This document shows positions 54,497 through 61,728 of a stretch of 61,728 nt of DNA, in pieces; positions within the stretch are counted from its first letter, which is position 1; every line of letters starts with the position of its first letter. The notes under the pieces are model-generated. The model saw nothing but the letters and a program-made list of their open reading frames with translations, was not told the origin of the DNA and searched no databases. The translations under genes were made by a program, and so were the position numbers. Source of the stretch: Mesobacillus persicus (GTDB taxonomy: Bacteria > Bacillota > Bacilli > Bacillales > Cytobacillaceae); NCBI RefSeq assembly GCF_900109925.1, contig NZ_FOBW01000020.1:1-61728 (forward strand), written 5' to 3'.

Positions 54497-55602
54497 TATA
54501 ATTCCTCCATGTCTTTTATTAGTTGGGTAGCTGATAAATCTTGGCGAACTGTATAAGATGATTGAAGAGTTTTTGATGCATTGACGGTCCCAGCTTTAGC
54601 AATACTTTGTAAAGGTTTTCCTTCCAACCAGCTAAAAATCACAGCCGAACTAAAGGCATCGCCCGCTCCTGTCACATCGACAACTTGTTCCGTTTCTATG
54701 GCAGGCTGATGAAAAATCCCTTCTTCCTTATTTCCAAACATTGCACCTTCCTTACCATTTGTAACCACGACATTTGAAATACCAAGAGCAAGCCACTTCT
54801 CCACGATTTGTATCCATTCTTCTTTACTCTCCACTTTGCAGTTAAAAAAAGTTTCCGATTCATCACGATTTGTAATCAGCCATGTAACACCCGATAGCTC
54901 ATCTGGGAGTCGATTCATTTTTGGAGACGAAACCGGAATAAAAGCAAGCGGTACATCATGAGCATTTGCAAACTGCGCAATAAATTGAAGGGTTTCTTTA
55001 GGACAGTTTAAATCTGCAACAATACATTTGGCGTTACTGAGCAAACGCTCTTGTTGTTGAACCACTTCTGTTGAGATTGAATCATATACATCCATATCAG
55101 CAAGGGCAATGATTAAGTCTCCTGACGAATCTAATACAGCCGAATAGGACCCTGTTGCCATTCCCGAAATCTGAGCGACAGAATTCAAATCCATGTACAA
55201 GGAAGAAGAATCTTCAATAAACTTCCAATCAGAATCCCCTCCACAAGCCGTTAGCAATACGGATTCCATTCCTAAGCGACCTAGGTTTTCAGCGATATTT
55301 CTCGCCACTCCACCAGGGCTCTGATTGGATTTAACTGGGTTAGAAGTGCCTAATTGAGCTTTATCCTTCAGATAAAACTTCCGGTCAATATTGGCTCCGC
55401 CTATACAGATAATCGGTTGGGATTCTTTTAAAATATAAGCTCGTCCAACAATATAACCCTTTTTCGTCAACCCAGATATTAAATTCGCAATCGATGGACG
55501 TGATAAGCCTAGCGCTTCCGCTACTTCTTGTTGAGAGACATAAGGGTTCTTTCGAATCATATCTAGTAGAAAGTGTTCTTTCTCTGAAATATTCCCAGAC
55601 AC
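54496..55602 (-). CDS. psuK: Pseudouridine kinase with N-terminal winged helix (PfkB family)
   Basis: The PfkB domain shows [38 protein letters not shown] and [15 protein letters not shown]. The first 55 residues are a MarR/Lrp-like helix-turn-helix ([20 protein letters not shown]), a fusion seen in some Bacillales sugar/nucleoside kinases that may self-regulate. A GTG at 55602 lies 7 nt behind GGGGTG; a TTG at 55617 is the alternative. The partner psuG confirms the substrate class. Confidence 0.9.
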   Translation of the reverse strand: MSGNISEKEHFLLDMIRKNPYVSQQEVAEALGLSRPSIANLISGLTKKGYIVGRAYILKESQPIICIGGANIDRKFYLKDKAQLGTSNPVKSNQSPGGVARNIAENLGRLGMESVLLTACGGDSDWKFIEDSSSLYMDLNSVAQISGMATGSYSAVLDSSGDLIIALADMDVYDSISTEVVQQQERLLSNAKCIVADLNCPKETLQFIAQFANAHDVPLAFIPVSSPKMNRLPDELSGVTWLITNRDESETFFNCKVESKEEWIQIVEKWLALGISNVVVTNGKEGAMFGNKEEGIFHQPAIETEQVVDVTGAGDAFSSAVIFSWLEGKPLQSIAKAGTVNASKTLQSSYTVRQDLSATQLIKDMEEL

Positions 55603-55854
55603 AGACCCACACCCCAAACTTTTGTTTATTTTTAAAACTTATGTTTAGATTATAACTTACATAATCGATTTCGTCTAGCCTAGCTTTTACCTATTTTTGT
55701 TTTATTAAAATTACTATCGTTAAACAAGGAGTTACTTTTCCTCAAATCAACTTCATATCCTCCTTACGGGGGATTAACAGCGTTACTGATTTACAGCCTT
55801 TGGGAAATTAAATTATTGTGACGGTTCTTATTAGTGTTTTCACTCTTCCTCCAT

Positions 55855-55885
55855 AAAAAAAAGCAACCAGCTTAGCACCGGTTAC
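55855..55885 (-). terminator. Intrinsic terminator of the nitroreductase gene
   Basis: Stem GTAACCGGT pairing with GCTGGTTGC (with wobbles), followed by TTTTTTT on the minus strand. Confidence 0.65.
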
Positions 55886-55900
55886 TCGAGGATGTATCTA

Positions 55901-56653
55901 TTATTTATAATCGAATCCTTGTTTTTTTATCGCTGGTGCAACTGCCCTCTCATAAGCTTCAAATCCTTTATCATAGAAAGATGCTATTTTGGATGACCAG
56001 TTTGATGAATCTTGTCCATTCGTACGTTTGCTCATATATGTAGATATTTCGTTATCATATTTGTTTATTAGAGTATTCTGTCTATCTAAATCATATTTTT
56101 CCCTATGAAGAACAGCTTCAAGTGGAAGACGAGGCTTTTGTTCAGGTACATTCCTTGGATATCCAACAACGAGACCGGAGATTGGGAAAACATATTCAGG
56201 TAAACCTAATGCCTCTATAAAGACATCTGGATTTCTTCGGATTCCACCAATTGGAACAATTCCGAGACCCATAGACTCTGCTGCCGTCGTTGCATTGGCT
56301 AAGGCAATTCCAACATCTGTAGAACCAATGATTACAGCCTCGATATTGTCTGCAATGCGAAATCCTGCCTCATTTTTCTCCGAAGCTAGCTTTGCCCGAT
56401 AAAAGTCAATGCAAAACACAAAAAATACAGGTGCCTCATCAATCCATGTTTGATTCCCGGCAGCCATCGCTAACTTTGCCTTTCTCTCTTTGTCACGTAC
56501 TTCTATTACACTTACCTGCTGACCATTGATCCAATTTGGAGCAGCCATTGCAGCTTCAATAATTGTCTTTGATTGTTTTTCCGTAACCTCCCTATCCGTT
56601 GAAAACTCTCGAATAGAACGGTGGTCTTTTAATAACCGTATCATTTCATTCAT
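55901..56653 (-). CDS. NADPH-dependent nitroreductase (NfsA-like), 250 aa
   Basis: FMN-binding oxidoreductase with the N-terminal LLKDHRSIREF, AAMAAPNWINGQQVSVIEVR, GSTDVGIALANATTAAESMG and GLGIVPIGGIRRNPD, as in NfsA/FRP enzymes. GGGAGTGATC precedes the ATG. The physiological substrate is not evident. Confidence 0.88.
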   Translation of the reverse strand: MNEMIRLLKDHRSIREFSTDREVTEKQSKTIIEAAMAAPNWINGQQVSVIEVRDKERKAKLAMAAGNQTWIDEAPVFFVFCIDFYRAKLASEKNEAGFRIADNIEAVIIGSTDVGIALANATTAAESMGLGIVPIGGIRRNPDVFIEALGLPEYVFPISGLVVGYPRNVPEQKPRLPLEAVLHREKYDLDRQNTLINKYDNEISTYMSKRTNGQDSSNWSSKIASFYDKGFEAYERAVAPAIKKQGFDYK

Positions 56654-56729
56654 ATGATCACTCCCTACTAGATACCTTACATACTTTCAGGAATTAATTC
56701 AAATGATGTCTATTTTGAACGCCCTATAT

Positions 56730-56765
56730 AAAATGGCTTGGATAGGAGTCCTTCCAAGCCATTTT
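56730..56765. terminator. Bidirectional hairpin terminator
   Basis: AAAATGGCTTGG/CCAAGCCATTTT stem with a 12-nt loop; A/T tails are present on both sides. Confidence 0.65.
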
Positions 56766-56939
56766 ACATTCATTTCAAATTTGGAGCAAAACGGTAATTA
56801 TCCTAGTAGGAATCTTATCTCAACTTTAGCGTTACTAAAAGAGAGACAAAGTTGGATTAATTTAAGTAATTGAGGATTTTTCAGGTAGGGATAGAAAGTT
56901 TAATTAAATGAGCTTCAATAAAAAAGTACTTTTTCGTGG

Positions 56940-57050
56940 TTATTTATGAGTGTTGATTTCAATCTCAACAACTTCATCATGGCCACATTGGTCACACTTT
57001 TGTGTTTCTTTTGTAAAGCCCATACATTGTTTACAGTAATGCTTTGTCAT
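56940..57050 (-). CDS. Small zinc-ribbon protein, 36 aa
   Basis: MTKHYCKQCMGFTKETQKCD is followed by QCGHDE, giving two CxxC knuckles of a zinc ribbon, with an acidic tail. GGAGGAAATATC precedes the ATG. Below the usual ORF length limit but convincing. The function is unknown. The surrounding gap (56654-57389) holds nothing else apart from the hairpin at 56730. Confidence 0.65.
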   Translation of the reverse strand: MTKHYCKQCMGFTKETQKCDQCGHDEVVEIEINTHK

Positions 57051-57389
57051 GATATTTCCTCCTTATAAAAAGAATGTGCAAATTTAATTTGACATGAAGG
57101 AGTATTTTTCCTGCATCAAATACAGATTTTTATAAGATATTAGCCAAAGAAAAAGTTCACCAGTACCTTTCTGCTCTTTTCCCCTATCCTTAACTTTGTA
57201 AACCAACTAAAAAATTCAGAATTTTTATATACAAACAAAAGAAAGTTCATTATAATAGTTCGAATACCTATACTTTTTCCATTAATTTACCTAGGCTGTG
57301 TTAAACGAGTATAGATTGGTTGTCATAAATCTATAATGATTTATCCTTAACACGGTTCACATAAAAACGTGGAGGTAGCAAACAAACGT

Positions 57390-58607
57390 ATGAAAGATTC
57401 TATTTATCGAGGAAAATGGCTCTTAATTATTGGAATTATATTTGTTGCCTTTAACTTACGGCCTGCAATTACATCAGTTGGACCACTAGTAGGCTTTATC
57501 CGTGAAGATACAGGAGTTTCAAATTCACTAGCAGGTCTATTAACGACTCTACCGCTCTTAGCATTCGCTTTAATCTCTCCATTTGCACCAAAAATTGCAT
57601 CCCGGTTTGGAACTGAACGAAGCATATTCATTGGTCTATGTTTGTTAGGAGTGGGGATTCTTATCCGGTCCATTGGACTTTTATTTCCCATCTACCTAGG
57701 AACAATCCTTGTTGGCTTAGGAATTGCTATTTGCAATGTATTGCTTCCAGGTCTTGTAAAACAAAACTTCCCTGGAAAAGTTGGTTTGCTCACAGGAAGT
57801 TATACGTTCTCAATGGCTATCTGGGCTGGATTGGCTCCAGGACTAAGTGTCCCATTAGCCAGTACCTTGGACCTGGGCTGGCAAATGTCCTTAGCTGTAT
57901 GGGTGCTCTTATTGTTTACGGCCATCCTAATCTGGGTCCCTCAAATCCAAAGGAATAAAAAAGAGCTTATAAAAACAAAATTAAAAACACCAAGTGCATC
58001 TTTATGGTCATCGCCCATCGCTTGGCAAGTAACCTTTTTTATGGGACTTCAATCAATGATATACTTTAGTTTAACCGCGTGGTTACCAGAGATTGTTCAC
58101 AGCCAAGGAATTAGCATCGCCACTGCGGGATGGATGGTATCCTTGATGCAATTTTCCGGACTTCCGGCAAATTTCCTAATTCCAATTCTTGCAGACCGGC
58201 TTCCCAACCAAAAAGGAATTGCCCTTGGGATTGGTCTCTTTTGTTTAACAGGTTTGCTCGGACTTCTTTCCGGAGGCAACACCCTAGTCCTTACTGTCAG
58301 TATCATCTTGATTGGCATTGCCCTCGGAGCAGCTATTAGTCATGCACTCACGCTTATTAGTTTACGTGCATCCAACCACTCACAAGCTTCCGAATTATCC
58401 GGAATGGCGCAATCTGTCGGGTATATGCTAGCATCCATAGGTCCGTTTATCCTTGGATACCTTTATGATTTGTATGCAAATTGGACGTTTCCCCTTATTC
58501 TTCTCGCGATTGTAACGATATTGTTCACATTTGCCGGTATAGGAGCAGGTCGGAATCAATACGTTCTTCAAGAAAATAAAGAAGCAATATCGACGAATTC
58601 ACTTTAG
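57390..58607 (+). CDS. MFS transporter, CynX/NimT family, 405 aa
   Basis: Twelve predicted helices. NLRPAITSVGPLVGFIREDT in the first helix and the loop PKIASRFGTERS are typical of the cyanate/nitroimidazole transporter family (YycB/CynX). The ATG at 57390 is behind GGAGGT, at a somewhat long spacing; a GTG at 57369 lies before that site. The substrate is unknown. Confidence 0.87.
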   Translation: MKDSIYRGKWLLIIGIIFVAFNLRPAITSVGPLVGFIREDTGVSNSLAGLLTTLPLLAFALISPFAPKIASRFGTERSIFIGLCLLGVGILIRSIGLLFPIYLGTILVGLGIAICNVLLPGLVKQNFPGKVGLLTGSYTFSMAIWAGLAPGLSVPLASTLDLGWQMSLAVWVLLLFTAILIWVPQIQRNKKELIKTKLKTPSASLWSSPIAWQVTFFMGLQSMIYFSLTAWLPEIVHSQGISIATAGWMVSLMQFSGLPANFLIPILADRLPNQKGIALGIGLFCLTGLLGLLSGGNTLVLTVSIILIGIALGAAISHALTLISLRASNHSQASELSGMAQSVGYMLASIGPFILGYLYDLYANWTFPLILLAIVTILFTFAGIGAGRNQYVLQENKEAISTNSL

Positions 58608-58638
58608 AAACAAAAGATGTATTTGAGGTGGGATGAAC

Positions 58639-59313
58639 ATGTGTGGTCGTTTTACACTGACGGCAAGTTTTGAAGAGTTAATTGACCGCTTTAATATAGA
58701 ATCTTTTTTACCAGAAGAAGACTATCTACCTAATTACAATGTCGCTCCTTCTCAATCTGTTTTAGCAGTAATCAATAACGGCTCCATTAATAAAATGGGG
58801 TATTTACGTTGGGGGCTTATTCCACCATGGGCGAAAGACATGAAAATAGGCTATAAAATGATCAATGCACGGGCAGAATCACTCTCGGAAAAACCAAGCT
58901 TTCGTAATGCCTACCATAACAAACGCTGCCTAATTATCGCTGATAGTTTTTATGAATGGAAACGTCAAGATGATCAGACGAAGATTCCCATGCGCATTAA
59001 ACTGAAAACAAATGAAGTATTTTCGATGGCAGGATTATGGGAAAAATGGGAATCGCCTGAGGGAAAATCAATTTTTTCATGTACAGTTATTACGACTGAA
59101 GCAAATGAATTAGTCAAGGATATCCATAATCGAATGCCTGTTATTCTTAGACCTGAAGAAGAAAAAATTTGGCTAAACCCTGATACTAAATATAATGAAT
59201 TGAACCCGTTGCTCAAACCATTCAACCTGGAGCTAATGGAGGCATATGAAGTAAGTGCAATGGTTAACTCTCCTAAAAATAACTCAGTTGAACTGATTCA
59301 AAAAATATGTTAG
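58639..59313 (+). CDS. SRAP domain protein (YedK/HMCES family), 224 aa
   Basis: This autopeptidase-fold protein covalently binds abasic sites in single-stranded DNA. Cys2 directly after Met (MCGRFTL), the NARAE motif, SFYEWKR and HNRMPVILR with its His are all present. GAGGTG sits before the ATG at 58639; only this start exposes Cys2, which settles the choice over 58633. Confidence 0.93.
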   Translation: MCGRFTLTASFEELIDRFNIESFLPEEDYLPNYNVAPSQSVLAVINNGSINKMGYLRWGLIPPWAKDMKIGYKMINARAESLSEKPSFRNAYHNKRCLIIADSFYEWKRQDDQTKIPMRIKLKTNEVFSMAGLWEKWESPEGKSIFSCTVITTEANELVKDIHNRMPVILRPEEEKIWLNPDTKYNELNPLLKPFNLELMEAYEVSAMVNSPKNNSVELIQKIC

Positions 59314-59323
59314 CTTAACAAGA

Positions 59324-59355
59324 AAACAGCCTGGTAATCCACGGCTGTTTTTTCG
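59324..59355 (+). terminator. Intrinsic terminator of the SRAP gene
   Basis: AAACAGCC/GGCTGTTT stem with an 11-nt loop, followed by TTTTC. Confidence 0.8.
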
Positions 59356-59374
59356 GTTAAACATTTGGTGATAT

Positions 59375-60496
59375 TTATTTTGTTTTATCCTCTGTAAAAC
59401 GAACTGTGGAATTTCCCTTTTTACTCTTTGCCCTTGCCTGGTCCAACATCATATCTTTAATTGACAACTTTTCCAACTTCTCTAATTCACCACTCAGAGT
59501 GGTTTCCAATTGACGGTATGCTTTTGAAAGAGAAGCTACATTAACCCTGTATTTTTCAGCTAAATCCTTTTGGCTATAAATTCCTAAGCCTGGTATATTC
59601 AAATCAACGAAATAGTGTAGGGCAGCCGCATATATCTCTGGCTTTCTAATAATGGGCTTTTGTTTTAGACAGTAGATATTCCACATAACTACTCCAAGCT
59701 CAAGTAGTTGTACCGAAAACTTAGGATCCTCTACTGCCATTTCACCATAGATATCAACGACTTCTAGATAGTATGGATCTTCCCAATGCATATCATCAAT
59801 TGCATTCGAGTCAAACAGAACCCAATTTACAATATAAGGGAAATCGTTTGCCAAAAACTCAGAGAAGTCACTAAACTCACTTTCAGCATATATATCAGAC
59901 AAGAATTCCGCCAGTATATCCCCATCTTCTTCATCAAAATGAAGAGCGAATAAAAAATAAGAATAATACGTTCCATAAGGAAGTAAAAACCCTAAAAGGG
60001 ACATGCCCACTTCTAATTTAGGAGCATTTTCAAAGACCTTTACTTTTTGGATTTCTTTAGTAGCAAAATCTTCAACTTCCATCCAGTTTCCATCAGTTAG
60101 TTTCGTAATGGTTGAGTAGCTAGGTGAAACAGTATCCCACTTCTCTAGCTGACTCATGACAGCCGGGCGCAATTTCTTTCCAGCGCGCTTCTCTTCTATA
60201 AATTGTTCAGTAAGAGTCTTTGTCATAAAAGGCTTTGCCAAAGTAGCCCATAAAATCAGGAGCGTTGTAAGCAAAATCCCCTCTTCTTCCGTTATCTCGT
60301 CTTCTGGGAAATAATTATCTAAGATGGCATAAAAGGGTTCTGGATTCTTCTTTTCAAAGAAACCGTAAAGTTGTTCTTGAAGTTGATTAAGTTCCTTGCT
60401 AATAATTTCATCCATGGAAATGACCTTATTTAAACAGCATTTCTTGTATTTTCTTCCACTGCCACATAGGCATTCTTCATTGCGACCTATAATCAT
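59375..60496 (-). CDS. SEC-C motif protein, 373 aa
   Basis: The N-terminal zinc motif RNEECLCGSGRKYKKCC (SEC-C) is followed by about 340 residues of acidic, helical sequence with no recognised domain. Toward the C-terminus LAEKYRVNVASLSKAYRQLE resembles a helix-turn-helix. A good AAAGGAT site precedes the ATG. Many such proteins of unknown role exist in Bacillaceae. Confidence 0.75.
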   Translation of the reverse strand: MIIGRNEECLCGSGRKYKKCCLNKVISMDEIISKELNQLQEQLYGFFEKKNPEPFYAILDNYFPEDEITEEEGILLTTLLILWATLAKPFMTKTLTEQFIEEKRAGKKLRPAVMSQLEKWDTVSPSYSTITKLTDGNWMEVEDFATKEIQKVKVFENAPKLEVGMSLLGFLLPYGTYYSYFLFALHFDEEDGDILAEFLSDIYAESEFSDFSEFLANDFPYIVNWVLFDSNAIDDMHWEDPYYLEVVDIYGEMAVEDPKFSVQLLELGVVMWNIYCLKQKPIIRKPEIYAAALHYFVDLNIPGLGIYSQKDLAEKYRVNVASLSKAYRQLETTLSGELEKLEKLSIKDMMLDQARAKSKKGNSTVRFTEDKTK

Positions 60497-60584
60497 ATTT
60501 CTATCCTTTCTGGGATGCTATGTTAATAAGTTTCTAACATTATCTATCCGTCTGTCAAGAAAACAACAAATTTTCTAAAAGCGA

Positions 60585-60612
60585 GAGGGCACACTGTATC
60601 CAGTGTGCCCTT
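60585..60612 (-). terminator. Hairpin behind the 99-aa membrane protein gene
   Basis: AGGGCACACTG/CAGTGTGCCCT perfect stem; the tail on the minus strand is only moderately T-rich. Confidence 0.65.
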
Positions 60613-60624
60613 TCGTTCTATTGA

Positions 60625-60924
60625 TTAGCTTATTTGTGCTTTAGATCTATAGGCATCAATTAACAGAACCAACCCTGTTAACATATGCAAAATCATACCT
60701 ACAAAAGGAATCCAAGCAAGTAAAGAAGTAATAATTCCTAGAATGCTTCCATGCTTATTTTGATAATGATTTACTGAAAAAACAAGAGTCACAATATGCA
60801 AAACGAGCATGACTAGCAAAGGAGTCCAACCAAACCCAATAACTATTGACCCACCGAGAATTGGGATTCCAAGAAAAGCCTCAAGACCACCCGTTACCCA
60901 TTTTAAAGTCGTAGATGTCCCCAT
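60625..60924 (-). CDS. Small membrane protein, 99 aa
   Basis: Three hydrophobic helices (about residues 10-30, 33-52 and 62-90). GGGGGA precedes the ATG at 60924; a further in-frame ATG lies five codons upstream. The family is not recognised. Confidence 0.6.
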   Translation of the reverse strand: MGTSTTLKWVTGGLEAFLGIPILGGSIVIGFGWTPLLVMLVLHIVTLVFSVNHYQNKHGSILGIITSLLAWIPFVGMILHMLTGLVLLIDAYRSKAQIS

Positions 60925-61077
60925 ACTTTTATCCCCCATTTCAAACTTTATCTTATTAACTCACTCTTTATTCTAACATGCTTTATCCAATTTGTGTTTC
61001 CGCTACCTTCCTTTTGCTAAGTAGTTGCTACAAATCATCTAGTTGGGCTGCCCTCTTCTCAGTCTCTTACTTGTATT

Positions 61078-61265
61078 AATAGGCGGAGAATTTCCGGTTA
61101 TGTATATAGAGGAAGCTAAAAAAGCGAAAATAAGCGAAGATTTTCCGATTAACTGCTCTAAATAAGACAAAATTCAAAAACTTGGATAATATAAGCGGAA
61201 AAACTCCCCTTATTTTAAGGAAAATATGGATATTTCCCAATTTAGCCGGAATTCTTCCGTTTATT
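61078..61265. repeat. Intergenic tract with recurring GCGGA...TTCCG motifs
   Basis: GGCGGAGAATTTCCGG, AGCGAAGATTTTCCG, AAGCGGAAAAACTCC and GCCGGAATTCTTCCG follow each other within 190 bp. No gene is seen here. The style is like the dispersed intergenic repeats of Bacillaceae; copies elsewhere in this window were not found. Confidence 0.4.
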
Positions 61266-61278
61266 TATCATACCATTT

Positions 61279-61385
61279 GCATGGCAACGTCCTACTCTCA
61301 CAGGGCAAACCCCCAACTACCATCGGCGTCGAGGCTAAACTCCCATGTTCGGCCTCGGGTTGCCATGACCGGCGGAAACGAAATG
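61279..61385 (-). pseudogene. Degenerate 5S rRNA copy
   Basis: The 3' part (61279-61335) is almost the same as the 5S gene end at 61668-61728: TGGCAACGTCCTACTCTCAC, ACCCCCAACTACCATCGGCG. Further in it diverges (GTTCGGCCTCGGG where GTTCGGNATGGG is expected) and then merges into GC-rich sequence (61386-61600) that I do not recognise. It cannot be a functional 5S. Confidence 0.7.
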
Positions 61386-61639
61386 CGGAAGCGCCTCGAA
61401 CAGCCCGACAGAATGCGTTTTTTCCTCTCGAATCGATTGGCTTATGACTCGGGGCTAGGCGCTGATGCTTGACATCTCTTCGTCAGCCTCAGGCTTTCCA
61501 GTCCTCACGTACATCGTACGTTCCGGGCTTCATTCCTTCGCTTCCTCGACCTCCTTGGTCCTGACGACCGACCCTCGGGTTTCTGCATATCAATCTGTTA
61601 CTCAATCATTGTCCTAACGGACATTATAAAATCAAAAAA

Positions 61640-61661
61640 ACAACCAAAAGTTTGGTTGTTT
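61640..61661 (-). terminator. Terminator of an rRNA operon
   Basis: ACAACCAAAA/TTTGGTTGTT stem followed on the minus strand by TTTTTTTGATTTT, just beyond the 5S 3' end. Confidence 0.85.
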
Positions 61662-61667
61662 TAAAGT

Positions 61668-61728
<61 letters not shown>

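Noticed and set aside
61182-61472. 96-codon plus-strand frame
   Set aside because: It runs antisense across the degenerate 5S copy and the GC-rich tract, so it is a shadow.

Overview
The window looks like a chromosomal segment of a spore-forming, low-GC Bacillaceae bacterium. The evidence is a Spo0E-type phosphatase, YozE, DUF3231 proteins, GGAGG-type ribosome binding sites, intrinsic terminators with U-tracts and Firmicute-type regulation (tandem NrdR boxes, a cobalamin riboswitch, a sigma-54 operon). The genus cannot be fixed from sequence alone. It falls into two halves: an accessory region (about 1-24.7 kb) and a metabolic, housekeeping-like region (24.7 kb to the end), which closes on the 3' end of an rRNA operon.

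Accessory region. The left edge is a nest: an IS3-family element (3' part only) has inserted into the reverse transcriptase gene of a group II intron, and that intron sits directly behind an intrinsic terminator. Next come two overlapping large serine recombinases with a 52-codon leader gene, and a solitary Mrr-type restriction endonuclease. A decayed second copy of the recombinase leader lies about 3 kb away. From 9 to 20.5 kb a short inverted repeat with the core TACTGCGCAGCAA recurs at least eight times in two forms. One form is about 110 bp and carries a terminator hairpin; the other is shorter and inverted. Pairs of the two forms bracket single genes: a CBO0543-like membrane protein, another small membrane protein and a reverse transcriptase. 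A tyrosine recombinase gene broken by one in-frame stop lies in the same array. In the middle of this region is nrdDG (anaerobic ribonucleotide reductase and its activase), whose leader has two NrdR boxes 32 bp apart and a cobalamin riboswitch followed by a terminator.

Defence. A DRT/Abi-like reverse transcriptase (18.7-20.2 kb), a Kiwa-like pair kwaB-kwaA (21-22.5 kb, in the order B then A) and a third large serine recombinase (23-24.5 kb) form a probable phage-defence island. The recombinase abuts a 40-codon N-terminal stub of another gene, which is a candidate for the target it split.

Metabolic region. A nine-gene minus-strand operon (34.6 to 25.1 kb) encodes a complete fatty-acid beta-oxidation set: two acyl-CoA dehydrogenases, an acyl-CoA ligase, two 3-hydroxyacyl-CoA dehydrogenases, EtfB/EtfA, a thiolase and an enoyl-CoA hydratase. 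A textbook -24/-12 promoter and two inverted repeats lie between it and a PAS/AAA+ sigma-54 activator. Nearby are an MFS exporter, a DUF3870 protein and two more acyl-CoA dehydrogenase family genes. The rest includes a class III aminotransferase with an NCS1 permease, HAD hydrolase, endonuclease-I-like nuclease, D-2-hydroxyacid dehydrogenase, psuK-psuG, nitroreductase, a CynX-type MFS protein, an SRAP protein and a SEC-C protein. The window ends in a degenerate 5S copy and the 3' half of a 5S rRNA gene on the minus strand.
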